64,000 nucleotides of DNA from Paracoccaceae bacterium (GTDB lineage: Bacteria; Pseudomonadota; Alphaproteobacteria; Rhodobacterales; Rhodobacteraceae): contig OY282431.1 in assembly GCA_958296035.1 (NCBI GenBank), forward strand, positions 496,001 through 560,000, in the 5' to 3' direction. The translations under genes and the position numbers were made by a program. The number at the start of each line of letters is the position of its first letter. The stretch's first letter is position 1. Below the pieces are notes generated by a model. It saw only the letters and a list, made by a program, of their open reading frames with translations, made no database searches and was not told where the DNA came from. Below are positions 50,201 through 58,462 of this stretch, in pieces.

Positions 50201-51226
50201 ATGTCATTCTTCAGAAAGCTGGTCAGTCGCCTCAAGCGATCCTCTTCTCGTCTACAAACCGGACTTGAGGAAATCGTCTCGGACACTGATGAGATCGAGC
50301 CACAGCCCCGTGAGCAGAAGGCTGTCACGACTCCCGGCCTGCTGAGAAGGTTGGCCGGACGTGGTCAGGCTGCCAGCACACGTCGCCTTGATGACGAAAT
50401 GCTGGAGGAGCTGGAAGACCTGCTCATCGCTTCTGATATGGGCGTCAACACGGCACAACGAATTACAGCAACGCTGGCCGAAGGAAGATTTGGCAAGAGG
50501 CTGTCGTCGGACGAAATTAAACTGTTACTGACCAGGGAGATTGCTGACGTCCTTGAATCTGTAGCCAGGCCGTTGCCGCTGCTGCCGCGGCAACCTCAGG
50601 TGATATTGATAGCCGGTGTCAATGGTTCCGGCAAGACAACAACAATCGGCAAACTGGCCAGCCAGTTTCATGCTGCTGGAAAGCAAGTTTGCATCGCAGC
50701 GGGAGATACATTCAGGGCGGCAGCGGTGGAACAGCTGGAGATTTGGGGGCAGCGGGCCGGGGTTCCGGTTTTCAAGGTCTCGGAGGGCGCTGACCCGGCG
50801 GCCCTGGCCTACAGTGCATTGTTGCAGGCACGAAGTGACAAAGCCGATTTGTTGATGATCGATACAGCTGGTCGACTTCAGCATCGCAAGGACCTAATGG
50901 CCGAGCTGGCAAAAATCATCCGTGTTCTGGCCAAGCTTGACGCGGAGGCACCGCACAGCACAATTCTTGTTCTGGACGCCACTACCGGGCAAAACACCTT
51001 GTCACAGGTTGAGGTCTTCAACGAGATTGCCAACCTGTCAGGTTTGATCATGACCAAGCTCGACGGCACGGCGAGGGGTGGCATTCTTGTTGCTCTCGCC
51101 GACAAGTTTGCCCTTCCCATTCATGCCATTGGTATTGGCGAGGGAATCGACGATCTTGCCCCGTTTGATCCCGAAGAATTTGCCAGGGCACTGACCGGGT
51201 TGGATGAGCGTATCGCACTGTCATAG
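50201..51226 (+). CDS. ftsY: Signal recognition particle receptor FtsY
   Basis: The SRP receptor GTPase for co-translational membrane targeting. The 341 residues contain a short basic N-terminal part (SFFRKLVSRLKRSSSRLQ) instead of a long acidic A domain, then the NG domain: ILIAGVNGSGKTTTIGKLAS (G1), AGDTFRAAAVEQL, LLMIDTAGRLQHR (G3), IMTKLDGTARGG (G4) and AIGIGEGIDDLAPFDPEEFA. ATG at 50201 is preceded by AGAGGA; 22 extra upstream codons in the open frame are not homologous. Followed by a DMT permease and yciB, an alphaproteobacterial neighbourhood. Confidence 0.95.
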   Translation: MSFFRKLVSRLKRSSSRLQTGLEEIVSDTDEIEPQPREQKAVTTPGLLRRLAGRGQAASTRRLDDEMLEELEDLLIASDMGVNTAQRITATLAEGRFGKRLSSDEIKLLLTREIADVLESVARPLPLLPRQPQVILIAGVNGSGKTTTIGKLASQFHAAGKQVCIAAGDTFRAAAVEQLEIWGQRAGVPVFKVSEGADPAALAYSALLQARSDKADLLMIDTAGRLQHRKDLMAELAKIIRVLAKLDAEAPHSTILVLDATTGQNTLSQVEVFNEIANLSGLIMTKLDGTARGGILVALADKFALPIHAIGIGEGIDDLAPFDPEEFARALTGLDERIALS

Positions 51227-51296
51227 AGTCAAGGGCAGTACCGCTTGATCAACTGTTCGCAGGACGGGTCAGGATGTATCAGTTCGAATTGCCAAG

Positions 51297-52217
51297 GTGA
51301 CAATTGGTGATCAGTTAGGAGCTTGGGTTGCGGCACTTGACGGAACCGAGGCCGGCCGTGACCTGGCACTGGTTCTCGTACTGAGTTGCGCGATTTTTCA
51401 CGCCATTGTTTCTGCTATGCAGAAGGGGCAATTTGACCCCTGGGTCGCACGCGCCTCCATAGACCTTTCCTACGGCATCTTGATGGTCCCGATCATACTG
51501 TTCGTTGTACCTCCTCCTGAAGCCGAAATTTTCCCAATTCTGTTCATGGCGCTAATTGCTCACAGCAGTTACAAGACACTTCAGGCACTGGCCTTTCAAC
51601 GCGGCAACTTCACGCTTGTTTATCCGGTGGTGCGGGGGACCGGACCACTGGTCACAGTTGTGGCTGCAGGGTTTGTATTCGGGGAGATCTTTACGGCCTG
51701 GCAGTGGGTCGGCGTATTGACGGTTACCGGCGGCATCTTTGGCCTGGCAATGTTCAACGTGATGGACAGCCCGGTCATGCGCAAGGAACTTCTGGTGGCC
51801 GTCGCACTTGCGGTATTGACAGGGTTTTCCGTTGCAGGGTATACGACGGTTGATGCCTATGGTGTCAGAGCTACGCCAAATCCATTCACATTTTTGGCGT
51901 GGCTGTTTTTTGTGGACGGTTTCTACATGCCAGTGATGTGGCTCGTCTTCTTTCGCGAGCCAGAGGTTCTCCGGCACTGGCGTAAGTTGATCGTGTTTGG
52001 CCTGGTTGGCGGCGTGCTGGCGGTAATAAGTTTCGGGTCCGTCATGCTTGCAACGCGGTTCGACCAGGTTGGTGAGGCGGCGGTTCTACGTGAAACGTCA
52101 ATCATTTTTGCAGCAATTATCGGATGGCTTTTCTTGCGTGAAACCGTCGGCGCGAAGCGATTCCTGCTGATTACAACCATAGCCGCCGGTGCGCTTTTTG
52201 TTGAACTTGGAAGTTAG
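51297..52217 (+). CDS. DMT-superfamily (EamA) permease
   Basis: A 306-residue membrane protein with about nine or ten hydrophobic helices in two EamA-like halves. The first half contains ALAFQRGNFTLVYPVVRGTG and the second FDQVGEAAVLRETSIIFAAI, both typical of drug/metabolite transporters. The GTG start has a weak AAGG upstream. It ends 8 bp before yciB, so the two are likely co-transcribed. Substrate unknown. Confidence 0.85.
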   Translation: MTIGDQLGAWVAALDGTEAGRDLALVLVLSCAIFHAIVSAMQKGQFDPWVARASIDLSYGILMVPIILFVVPPPEAEIFPILFMALIAHSSYKTLQALAFQRGNFTLVYPVVRGTGPLVTVVAAGFVFGEIFTAWQWVGVLTVTGGIFGLAMFNVMDSPVMRKELLVAVALAVLTGFSVAGYTTVDAYGVRATPNPFTFLAWLFFVDGFYMPVMWLVFFREPEVLRHWRKLIVFGLVGGVLAVISFGSVMLATRFDQVGEAAVLRETSIIFAAIIGWLFLRETVGAKRFLLITTIAAGALFVELGS

Positions 52218-52225
52218 GTAGGCAA

Positions 52226-52819
52226 ATGAAAGGAAGAAAGGATAGTCCCCTGTTGTGGTTCTTTATTGATATGGGGCCTGTTCTGCTCTTTTTCGCAGGT
52301 TATTTCCTTATCAAGGACAAGACATTTGTTGTCGGCGGGGAAGAGTATACGGGTTTTATCGCAATAACCGCGATTTTTGTTCCTTTAGTTATTCTCATGA
52401 CCCTCGTTACCTGGAAGTTAACTGGTCAGGTATCCCGCATGCAGATCATGACGGCAGTGTTGGTCACGGTTTTCGGCGGGTTGTCAATCTGGCTCAACGA
52501 TGAACGCTTCTTCAAGATCAAACCTACCATCATCTACCTCCTGTTTGCCGGTATATTGGGATTTGGATTGTTCAGAGGCAGGGCCTACCTTCAATACGTG
52601 CTGGAACATACTTCCCCGATGACACCGGAAGGATACAAGATCCTGTCCCGTCGATGCATGTACATGTGCATTGGGCTGGCCGGTGCGAATGAGATTGTGT
52701 GGCGATTCACTTCAACGGAAACCTGGGTTACGTTCAAGACATTCGGGCTGACCGGGTTGCTCATCACATTTTTTGTGGTCAACGGATTCCTGCTGCGCTA
52801 TCACTACATTCAACGGTGA
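52226..52819 (+). CDS. yciB: Septation/membrane-spanning protein YciB (IspZ)
   Basis: A 197-residue inner-membrane protein with five or six helices and the family motifs WFFIDMGPVLLFFAGYFL, VSRMQIMTAVLVTVFGGLSI, WLNDERFFKIKPTIIYLLF and YKILSRRCMYMCIGLAGANE. It takes part in cell-envelope synthesis and septation in enterobacteria. The neighbourhood with ftsY supports the identity. Confidence 0.94.
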   Translation: MKGRKDSPLLWFFIDMGPVLLFFAGYFLIKDKTFVVGGEEYTGFIAITAIFVPLVILMTLVTWKLTGQVSRMQIMTAVLVTVFGGLSIWLNDERFFKIKPTIIYLLFAGILGFGLFRGRAYLQYVLEHTSPMTPEGYKILSRRCMYMCIGLAGANEIVWRFTSTETWVTFKTFGLTGLLITFFVVNGFLLRYHYIQR

Positions 52820-52855
52820 TACAGGGTTGACCTAAACCATGACGTTAGGGCAGGC

Positions 52856-53572
52856 TCAATTGCCAGCTGTATCGGCAGTACGCTGGAACAGAATTTTCTG
52901 AGCTTCCTTGTCAGACCGGATGTCGGCACGAAATTCCGCTCCTACTTCACAGCCTGTAATGACCGCGGGTCTGTTACCGACGCGTTCAAGCCAATCTTGC
53001 ATGTGCGAGTATCCGGTAATATCCTGCTCCTGTCCTTTCCATAACTTGGCCCAGGGCCATATGGCCATATCGGCAATTGAGTAAGTTCCGGCAACAAAAT
53101 CACGGTCGGTCAGGCGATTGTTGAGGACGCCATAAAGCCTGGCAACCTCGTTTCGATAGCGGTCCTTTGCGTAAGGAATTTCTTCAGGAGGCTCCAGTGC
53201 TGGTGCGTAGGTCAGGAAGTGGTGGGCTTGACCGGCCATCGGGCCGACGCCACCAACCTGCCACATCAGCCATTGTTCGACTTCGATTCGCTCAAGTTCT
53301 GAACGCCCGCCAAAACGACCGAACTTGCGTGCCAAATACAGCAGGATGGCACCGGATTCGAAGATACTGACAGGTTGACCGCCCGGACCCTCGGGGTCGA
53401 CGATGGCAGGAATGCGATTGTTGGGTGCAATCCTGAGAAAATCGGGGTCGAACTGGTCACCCTGGCCAATATTGATCGGGTGCAGGTTGTAGGGAACCCC
53501 GAGTTCGGCGAGAGCAATGGTGATTTTCCAGCCGTTGGGGGTAGGCCAGTAGTAGAGATCGATTGCGTGCAT
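52856..53572 (-). CDS. Glutathione S-transferase (YfcG/Ure2p-like), first of a tandem pair
   Basis: A 238-residue protein with an N-terminal thioredoxin-like domain (IDLYYWPTPNGWKITIALAE, then IAPNNRIPAIVDPEG and SIFESGAILLYLARKFGRF) and a helical C-terminal domain (TYSIADMAIWPWAKLWK). The Asn in TPNGWK and the ES pair are typical of Nu-class disulfide-bond oxidoreductases that bind glutathione. The start (MHAIDLYYW) has AGGAG 7-8 nt upstream; 21 further in-frame codons are not homologous. A paralogue lies 139 bp upstream on the same strand. Confidence 0.9.
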   Translation of the reverse strand: MHAIDLYYWPTPNGWKITIALAELGVPYNLHPINIGQGDQFDPDFLRIAPNNRIPAIVDPEGPGGQPVSIFESGAILLYLARKFGRFGGRSELERIEVEQWLMWQVGGVGPMAGQAHHFLTYAPALEPPEEIPYAKDRYRNEVARLYGVLNNRLTDRDFVAGTYSIADMAIWPWAKLWKGQEQDITGYSHMQDWLERVGNRPAVITGCEVGAEFRADIRSDKEAQKILFQRTADTAGN

Positions 53573-53711
53573 CGGGTACTCCTGAAGCTGTTTTGACAGC
53601 TGGACTAACTCTTTTCCCGCCTGCATACGACTCAAAGCCTGGGCTGTGCCCGCTTGATTTCAATCGCGCTGGTCGCGGGCGTAGAGCGCTCGCAAGGCGT
53701 GACTGTGCCCG

Positions 53712-54350
53712 CTACGGTCGGGGAATTTCCCCTGCAAATTTCGGCACCTGATACCCTTTCTGAACGGCCGGACGATCTGCGATACGCAGATACCAGTCGC
53801 GAACGTTTGGAAACTCGGACAAGTCGATACGTTGCCATTCAAATCGAGAAACCCACGGCCAGCACGCTATATCGGCAATCGAATATGCGCCCTGTCCCTC
53901 GCCTGCAATGTAGTGCCGATCCTGCAGCCTGCCGTCCAGTACCCGGTAAAGGCGGCTCGTTTCAGTCAGGTAACGTTCCTGTGCATAGTCGGAAATGTCC
54001 GGATTAAATTGGGCAAAGTGATGTGCCTGACCAGCCATGGGACCCAGGCCTCCCATCTGCCACATCAGCCACTCGACGGTGCGCCAGTATTCGCTGCCCT
54101 GTGCAAGAAAACGCTTATGCTTGCTGGCCAGATACAGAAGAATTGCTCCCGACTCCATCAGGGACAACCCGCAAGCGTGATCGACGATTGCCGGAATGCG
54201 ATTGTTGGGAGCCACTTCCAGGAACTCTGCCTCGAACTGCTCTCCCTTGGAAATGTCCACGGCGACTACGTCATAGTCGGCCTGCAATTCCTCGAGCAGT
54301 ATGGAAGCCTTGCGCCCATTGGGCGTGGTCCAGGTATAGAGTGTGATCAT
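53712..54350 (-). CDS. Glutathione S-transferase (YfcG/Ure2p-like), second of a tandem pair
   Basis: A 212-residue paralogue of the downstream gene with the same landmarks: LYTWTTPNGRKASILLEEL, VAPNNRIPAIVDHACG, LMESGAILLYLASKHKRFL and GAYSIADIACWPWVSRF. AAGGAG lies a few bases before the ATG. The pair probably arose by duplication. Substrate is not predictable; likely a role in thiol redox or detoxification together with gor and gloB elsewhere in the window. Confidence 0.92.
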   Translation of the reverse strand: MITLYTWTTPNGRKASILLEELQADYDVVAVDISKGEQFEAEFLEVAPNNRIPAIVDHACGLSLMESGAILLYLASKHKRFLAQGSEYWRTVEWLMWQMGGLGPMAGQAHHFAQFNPDISDYAQERYLTETSRLYRVLDGRLQDRHYIAGEGQGAYSIADIACWPWVSRFEWQRIDLSEFPNVRDWYLRIADRPAVQKGYQVPKFAGEIPRP

Positions 54351-54553
54351 TGTATCTCCTTGATGGCTGTGTTTGGTTCGCTGAGCCCCTAGGGACAGGC
54401 ATCCGGTTGAATTGGATCGGTGTCTTTACGGAAAAGAACCCACGCAGCCCAGCCCTGCATCTACAACTGGCAAATACCAGAATCCAGGAGTCATAACTTG
54501 CGCCGACAGTCCATGGGTTCTGTTGACCGTCTGTCATCTAGAAGGAAGCAGGT

Positions 54554-54634
54554 CCTGAACGCCGGTCGGCTGTCGACAAGACCGAAACTGCACAGTTTCG
54601 GTAAGACAGGACAAGTCTGAAAGCCAAAATGCCT
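54554..54634. repeat. Intergenic repeat, copy A
   Basis: The 27-bp core at 54554-54580 matches 22 of 27 bases with copy B (55309-55335). The 3' end (GAAAGCCAAAATGCCT) matches GAAAGTCAACAATGCCT in copy B, at the same distance from the core within one base. Confidence 0.55.
54581..54602. repeat. Perfect 22-bp palindrome inside repeat copy A
   Basis: ACCGAAACTG and CAGTTTCGGT are exact reverse complements separated by CA (itself bridging the arms as CA). It could be an operator, a hairpin or part of a mobile repeat. Confidence 0.6.
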
Positions 54635-54769
54635 GCTGGGTCGCCGCAGTTACCATAGCGCTGCGAATTGCGCGGCTTCGGGAAGTCAAGCCAGGATGCT
54701 GAAAATGGCCTTCAGACTTTTGCAACATACCTGATTGTGACAGATGCTCCAGGTGCCCGGGCCTATGCC

Positions 54770-55213
54770 TCAACGGATGTGAACCAGAGCGGCTGTTATT
54801 AGCTTTGAGGGATAGCGTGCTCTGACAAGGATAACCAAAACGACCAAGATGGCCAGGGCAGTCCAGCATAATACCTTGAGCAAGCGGGGCACCTGACCCC
54901 GCACGCCAAATGTAAGCAGCCCGGCAGAGAAAGTCAGCAGGACGAGAGTTATTCCGCCAAAACCCCAGGCCCACATTATGTAGGCAGAAATTGGTTCCTT
55001 GGAGAATTCCTGCGGCGCCGCATCAAATGCAAAAGCCAAAATGCCAACGGAACCCAATAACGCAAGCGCTCCCAGGACCAGCGCGAAGCTCCGGCCAATC
55101 CACCGGAGACTTTTCAAGAAGACCGTCGCTTCTGCCGACCAGGGCCCGGGTGTATCAATTGCGTATCTGTGCTGTTCCTGATCTTGAAATTCTGGCGCTA
55201 GCGGAAATCGCAA
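54770..55213 (-). CDS. Hypothetical membrane protein
   Basis: A frame of 147 codons with four hydrophobic segments (about 43-65, 76-98, 92-110 and 112-132), for example FALVLGALALLGSVGILAFA and ALAILVVLVILVRA, and a soluble N-terminus with PGPWSAEATVFLKSLRWIGR. The start would be a TTG, with no clear ribosome binding site. No family is recognised. It is flanked on both sides by copies of an intergenic repeat. Membrane character and consistent frame make it a probable real gene, though not certain. Confidence 0.55.
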   Translation of the reverse strand: MRFPLAPEFQDQEQHRYAIDTPGPWSAEATVFLKSLRWIGRSFALVLGALALLGSVGILAFAFDAAPQEFSKEPISAYIMWAWGFGGITLVLLTFSAGLLTFGVRGQVPRLLKVLCWTALAILVVLVILVRARYPSKLITAALVHIR

Positions 55214-56050
55214 ACATGTTCAAACAGCAACAACCGCCCTTCGAAGCTCGCCAATCAAACCAGGTGGTTCATTGCGCCGGATGATGGTTTCATCCGTAAA
55301 GAAAATGTTCTGAACGCCGCCCGGCTGCCGACAAAGTGACACTTCAATAGACTGGTCGGATCGCGGAGGCGCAGAAAGTCAACAATGCCTCAATTCGCGA
55401 CCACAATATCCTGCTGCACGCTGACGCCATGGCCTCGGGAATCCGGGCCAAGCAGCAGACGAGGGAATTCGGGCGTCCACGACTTTGCCGGCCAGGGCAA
55501 ATTTGTGAGAGGATCGGGAAAATGATCCCTCACGCCAGATACAGGTGGAGCGACACCAATTGCAGTCAACGAAAGCGCAGCCCCGCCTGCGGTCTACCAA
55601 TATCGAGTTTAGCAAGACAAGAAGTCAGGAAGGCCCTTCTTCGAATTGCATCCAATCCCGTCACCGCAATTATTCCGGAGACAAGCATCAGCCAGAGCCC
55701 CATCAGAACGCGAGGGCCCGCAAATCCACCACATGTATTCCCCCGTGATTGGCGGATTCCCGGGCCAGGATTCGGAGTTAACGGTGGCATGACACTGTCG
55801 CCAATCTTCACGCCCTTCTACGCCCACAGAAGCGGCAACGATATTCAAGCTCGTACCCATTCCAAAACGCAATTCCCAGACCGCAACACAGTACTTCCGC
55901 AGTACCCAAATGTAACAGAAATCACGTCAACGCATTCCATCAAGTATTGACACGCGGATAACCCTCAGGTTGTGCCTTGGGCTGGGGCCCGAATGGATTC
56001 AATTGCGATTCCTGAAGTGCACGCCACGCTTTGCGACGAATGAGCGACGA
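55214..56050. other. About 840 bp without a supportable gene
   Basis: Contains repeat copy B. Short frames on both strands show no known domain and no convincing start. Confidence 0.4.
55309..55390. repeat. Intergenic repeat, copy B
   Basis: A diverged direct copy of 54554-54634. It carries a smaller inverted repeat (AAGTG-A-CACTT, 55334-55344) where copy A has the 22-bp palindrome. Confidence 0.55.
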
Positions 56051-56842
56051 TCAGAAATTGTCCTTGCGGGTCCGAATTGCAGCGAAGACCTCGACATTGG
56101 AAGCACTGGACATGCCAAGTCCCGTCTTGACCTCGGGCAGACAGGCGCGGATGAATGGATTGGTTTCCAGTTCCAGCGACAGAAGCGAAGGCACTGTCGG
56201 AAGGCCGGACCTGCGGCGAGCCTCTACTTCCTCGAACCGCTTCCGGAGGGCGGCATTGTCCGGTTCTATGGTCACGGCAAACCGGGCATTCGACAAGGTA
56301 TATTCGTGCCCGGAACAAATGAGAGTGTCGGAGGGCAACCTGGCCAACTTCTCCAGACTTTGCCACATCATTTCGAACGTCCCCTCAAAAACCTTGCCAC
56401 AACCAAGCGCCATCAGAGAATCAGCTGTGAAGGCAACACCGTCGCTGACAAAGGCGACGTGTCCAATCGTATGTCCCGATACGTCAAGTATGGAAAATTG
56501 CCGCCCGCAGACTGAAATTACATCGCCTTCTTCAACGGCATGGTCGAGCCGGGGCAGACGCCCACTGTCCCTGGCATGTCCGATGACTCTGGCACAGTAT
56601 TTCTTGCGCAGGGTATCCACACCCTGCACATGGTCCCAGTGGTGATGCGTAACCAGAATGCTTGCCAACTTCCAGTTGCGGTCGGCCAGAGCTGCTTCAA
56701 TCGGCGCGGCCGCGGGGGCGTCAACCAGTGCGGTTTCACCTGAGGACTCATTGTGAATGAGATAGGCATAGTTATCGGCCAGGCACGGTATTGTTACCAC
56801 GCTAATGGGCACGTCTCCGGACAGTCGGTTCGTACTTGTCAT
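56051..56842 (-). CDS. gloB: Hydroxyacylglutathione hydrolase (glyoxalase II)
   Basis: Hydrolyses S-lactoylglutathione to lactate and glutathione. The metallo-beta-lactamase fold shows THHHWDHVQG (zinc ligands), VSGHTIGHVAFVSD, AFTADSLMALGCGKVFEG and ICSGHEYTLSNARFA, then the glyoxalase II C-terminal domain ending SLELETNPFIRACLPEV. The 263-residue form starting MTSTNRLSGD is preferred; 11 more codons back to a TTG are possible. It is divergent from metZ. Confidence 0.94.
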   Translation of the reverse strand: MTSTNRLSGDVPISVVTIPCLADNYAYLIHNESSGETALVDAPAAAPIEAALADRNWKLASILVTHHHWDHVQGVDTLRKKYCARVIGHARDSGRLPRLDHAVEEGDVISVCGRQFSILDVSGHTIGHVAFVSDGVAFTADSLMALGCGKVFEGTFEMMWQSLEKLARLPSDTLICSGHEYTLSNARFAVTIEPDNAALRKRFEEVEARRRSGLPTVPSLLSLELETNPFIRACLPEVKTGLGMSSASNVEVFAAIRTRKDNF

Positions 56843-57154
56843 GAACAGGGATCCCGAATTGAATTTGGTTTGCAACTGTGAAGTCTCGATCTGCGGCCCA
56901 GCCTAGCAGATTTAGTGGCGTTTGTCCCAAGCACCAGCTCACCGGGCACACTGAAAACTGCCTGGTCGGCAACCCTGCTGCCGGAATGTTTTCCGGCATT
57001 CATCGTCTTGGAGGAAGAGGACGCATTCCGGGGATCAGCACATCCATTTGCGAAACCTTGGTGTAAGCTGGGTAGGTTTGAACATAGCACGACCCCGGTT
57101 GTAAGCTCGAACTGTGACAGAGCGCCGAAAATGGTGTAGTCCGGCAGTTAAATC
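56843..57154. other. Divergent gloB-metZ promoter region
   Basis: Two similar words, GTGTAAGCTGGGTAGGTT (near 57060) and GTTGTAAGCTCGAACT (near 57098), lie upstream of metZ. I looked for a SAM-II-like riboswitch, as often precedes metZ in Alphaproteobacteria, and could not assemble its conserved core. Confidence 0.35.
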
Positions 57155-58357
57155 ATGGTTGCTGCGAAAGTCCAAATGACCAACCGAAATGCGATCGCCA
57201 CCCGCGCCGTTCATGGAGGAACAATGCGCAGCGGATTCGGCGAAACATCCGAGGCCATTTTCCTCACACAGGGGTACGTCTACGATAACGCAGCACAAGC
57301 TGAGTCGAGGTTCGTCAAGGCAGCCCATGACGAGTTTACCTATTCGCGCTACGGCAATCCGACGGTTAGCATGTTTGAAACCAGAATTGCTGAAATGCAG
57401 GGAACCGAGGACGCTTTCGCTACGGCCTCTGGAATGGCTGCGGTTAATGCGGCATTGTTCTCGACACTCAAAGCAGGCGATCATGTTGTCTCAGCGCGCG
57501 CCCTGTTCGGGTCGTGCCGATACATTGTCGAGGACATACTGCCCAGGTTCGCTGTCGACGTTACGCTTGTTGATGGCGTATCAAGTGAGCAGTGGGAAGC
57601 GGCGGTTAAGCCTCATACCAAGGCTGTATTCCTGGAATCGGTTTCAAATCCTACCCTTGAGGTCATCGATCTGCAGTATGTCAGTGAATTGGCGCATGGC
57701 GTAGGTGCCACGGTATTTGTCGACAACGCCTTACCTTCTCCCCTGTTTTTCCCGGCCCCGGAGCTGGGGGCAGACGTAACCGTCTACTCGGCCACCAAGC
57801 ACATTGACGGACAAGGGCGTTGTCTTGGCGGCGTTGTGCTCGGCAGCAGGGACTATATCCGCGACACGCTGGAAACATATGTGAAGCATACAGGCGGCTC
57901 GATGAGCGCTTTCAATGCCTGGATCTTGCTCAAGGGTCTGGAAACGCTGTCTCTGCGTTGCAACGCACAGGCAGATACCGCCGAGCATCTTGCCAACAAG
58001 TTGAAGAATCACCCCAAATTACGCCGCACAATCTATCCACTGCTTTCGACCCATCCACAGTATGAATTGGCGAAGAAGCAGATGAGCAGGGGCGGGACTG
58101 TGCTTTCCATTGATATCGACGGGGGACGAGATGCCGCATTCCGCTTTCTCGATGCCCTGAAGATTGCTCGCATCTCCAACAACTTCGGTGACGCCAAAAG
58201 CCTGGTTACGCACCCGGCTACGACGACCCACCAGCGCCTGACGCCCGCCCAGAGGGATGAGCTAGGAATTTCGAATGGATTGGTGAGGATTTCGGCAGGT
58301 CTTGAAGACACCGAGGACCTGATGGACGACGTTGCTCAGGCACTCGACATGATCTGA
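57155..58357 (+). CDS. metZ: O-succinylhomoserine sulfhydrylase
   Basis: A PLP enzyme that makes homocysteine directly from O-succinylhomoserine and sulfide. The 400-residue Cys/Met-metabolism fold shows FTYSRYGNPTVSMFETRIAE, ATASGMAAVNAALFSTLKAG, VDNALPSPLFFPAPELGADV, PLP-binding Lys215 in VYSATKHIDGQGR and C-terminal LVTHPATTTHQRL. TKHIDGQGR with a downstream GGVVLG is typical of MetZ rather than cystathionine gamma-synthase. It begins at the ATG at 57155; an in-frame ATG seven codons later is also possible. Confidence 0.92.
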   Translation: MVAAKVQMTNRNAIATRAVHGGTMRSGFGETSEAIFLTQGYVYDNAAQAESRFVKAAHDEFTYSRYGNPTVSMFETRIAEMQGTEDAFATASGMAAVNAALFSTLKAGDHVVSARALFGSCRYIVEDILPRFAVDVTLVDGVSSEQWEAAVKPHTKAVFLESVSNPTLEVIDLQYVSELAHGVGATVFVDNALPSPLFFPAPELGADVTVYSATKHIDGQGRCLGGVVLGSRDYIRDTLETYVKHTGGSMSAFNAWILLKGLETLSLRCNAQADTAEHLANKLKNHPKLRRTIYPLLSTHPQYELAKKQMSRGGTVLSIDIDGGRDAAFRFLDALKIARISNNFGDAKSLVTHPATTTHQRLTPAQRDELGISNGLVRISAGLEDTEDLMDDVAQALDMI

Positions 58358-58462
58358 CATCGCCGCCATTCTCTCGCACGCTTCTCGCAAGGCGCTTTCG
58401 AATGTAACGGCGCGACCGCGTTGGGAAATATTTGGCAGATTTGAACTCTACAGGGAGTGGCA

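Larger units (their letters stand above)
54351..54769. other. Gap holding a dispersed repeat and a palindrome
   Basis: No gene is supported. It contains copy A of an ~80-bp repeat (54554-54634) and a perfect 22-bp palindrome (54581-54602). Confidence 0.5.

Noticed and set aside
56876-57154. SAM-II or SAM/SAH riboswitch before metZ
   Set aside because: The conserved riboswitch core could not be assembled by eye. A covariance search with Rfam models would decide.
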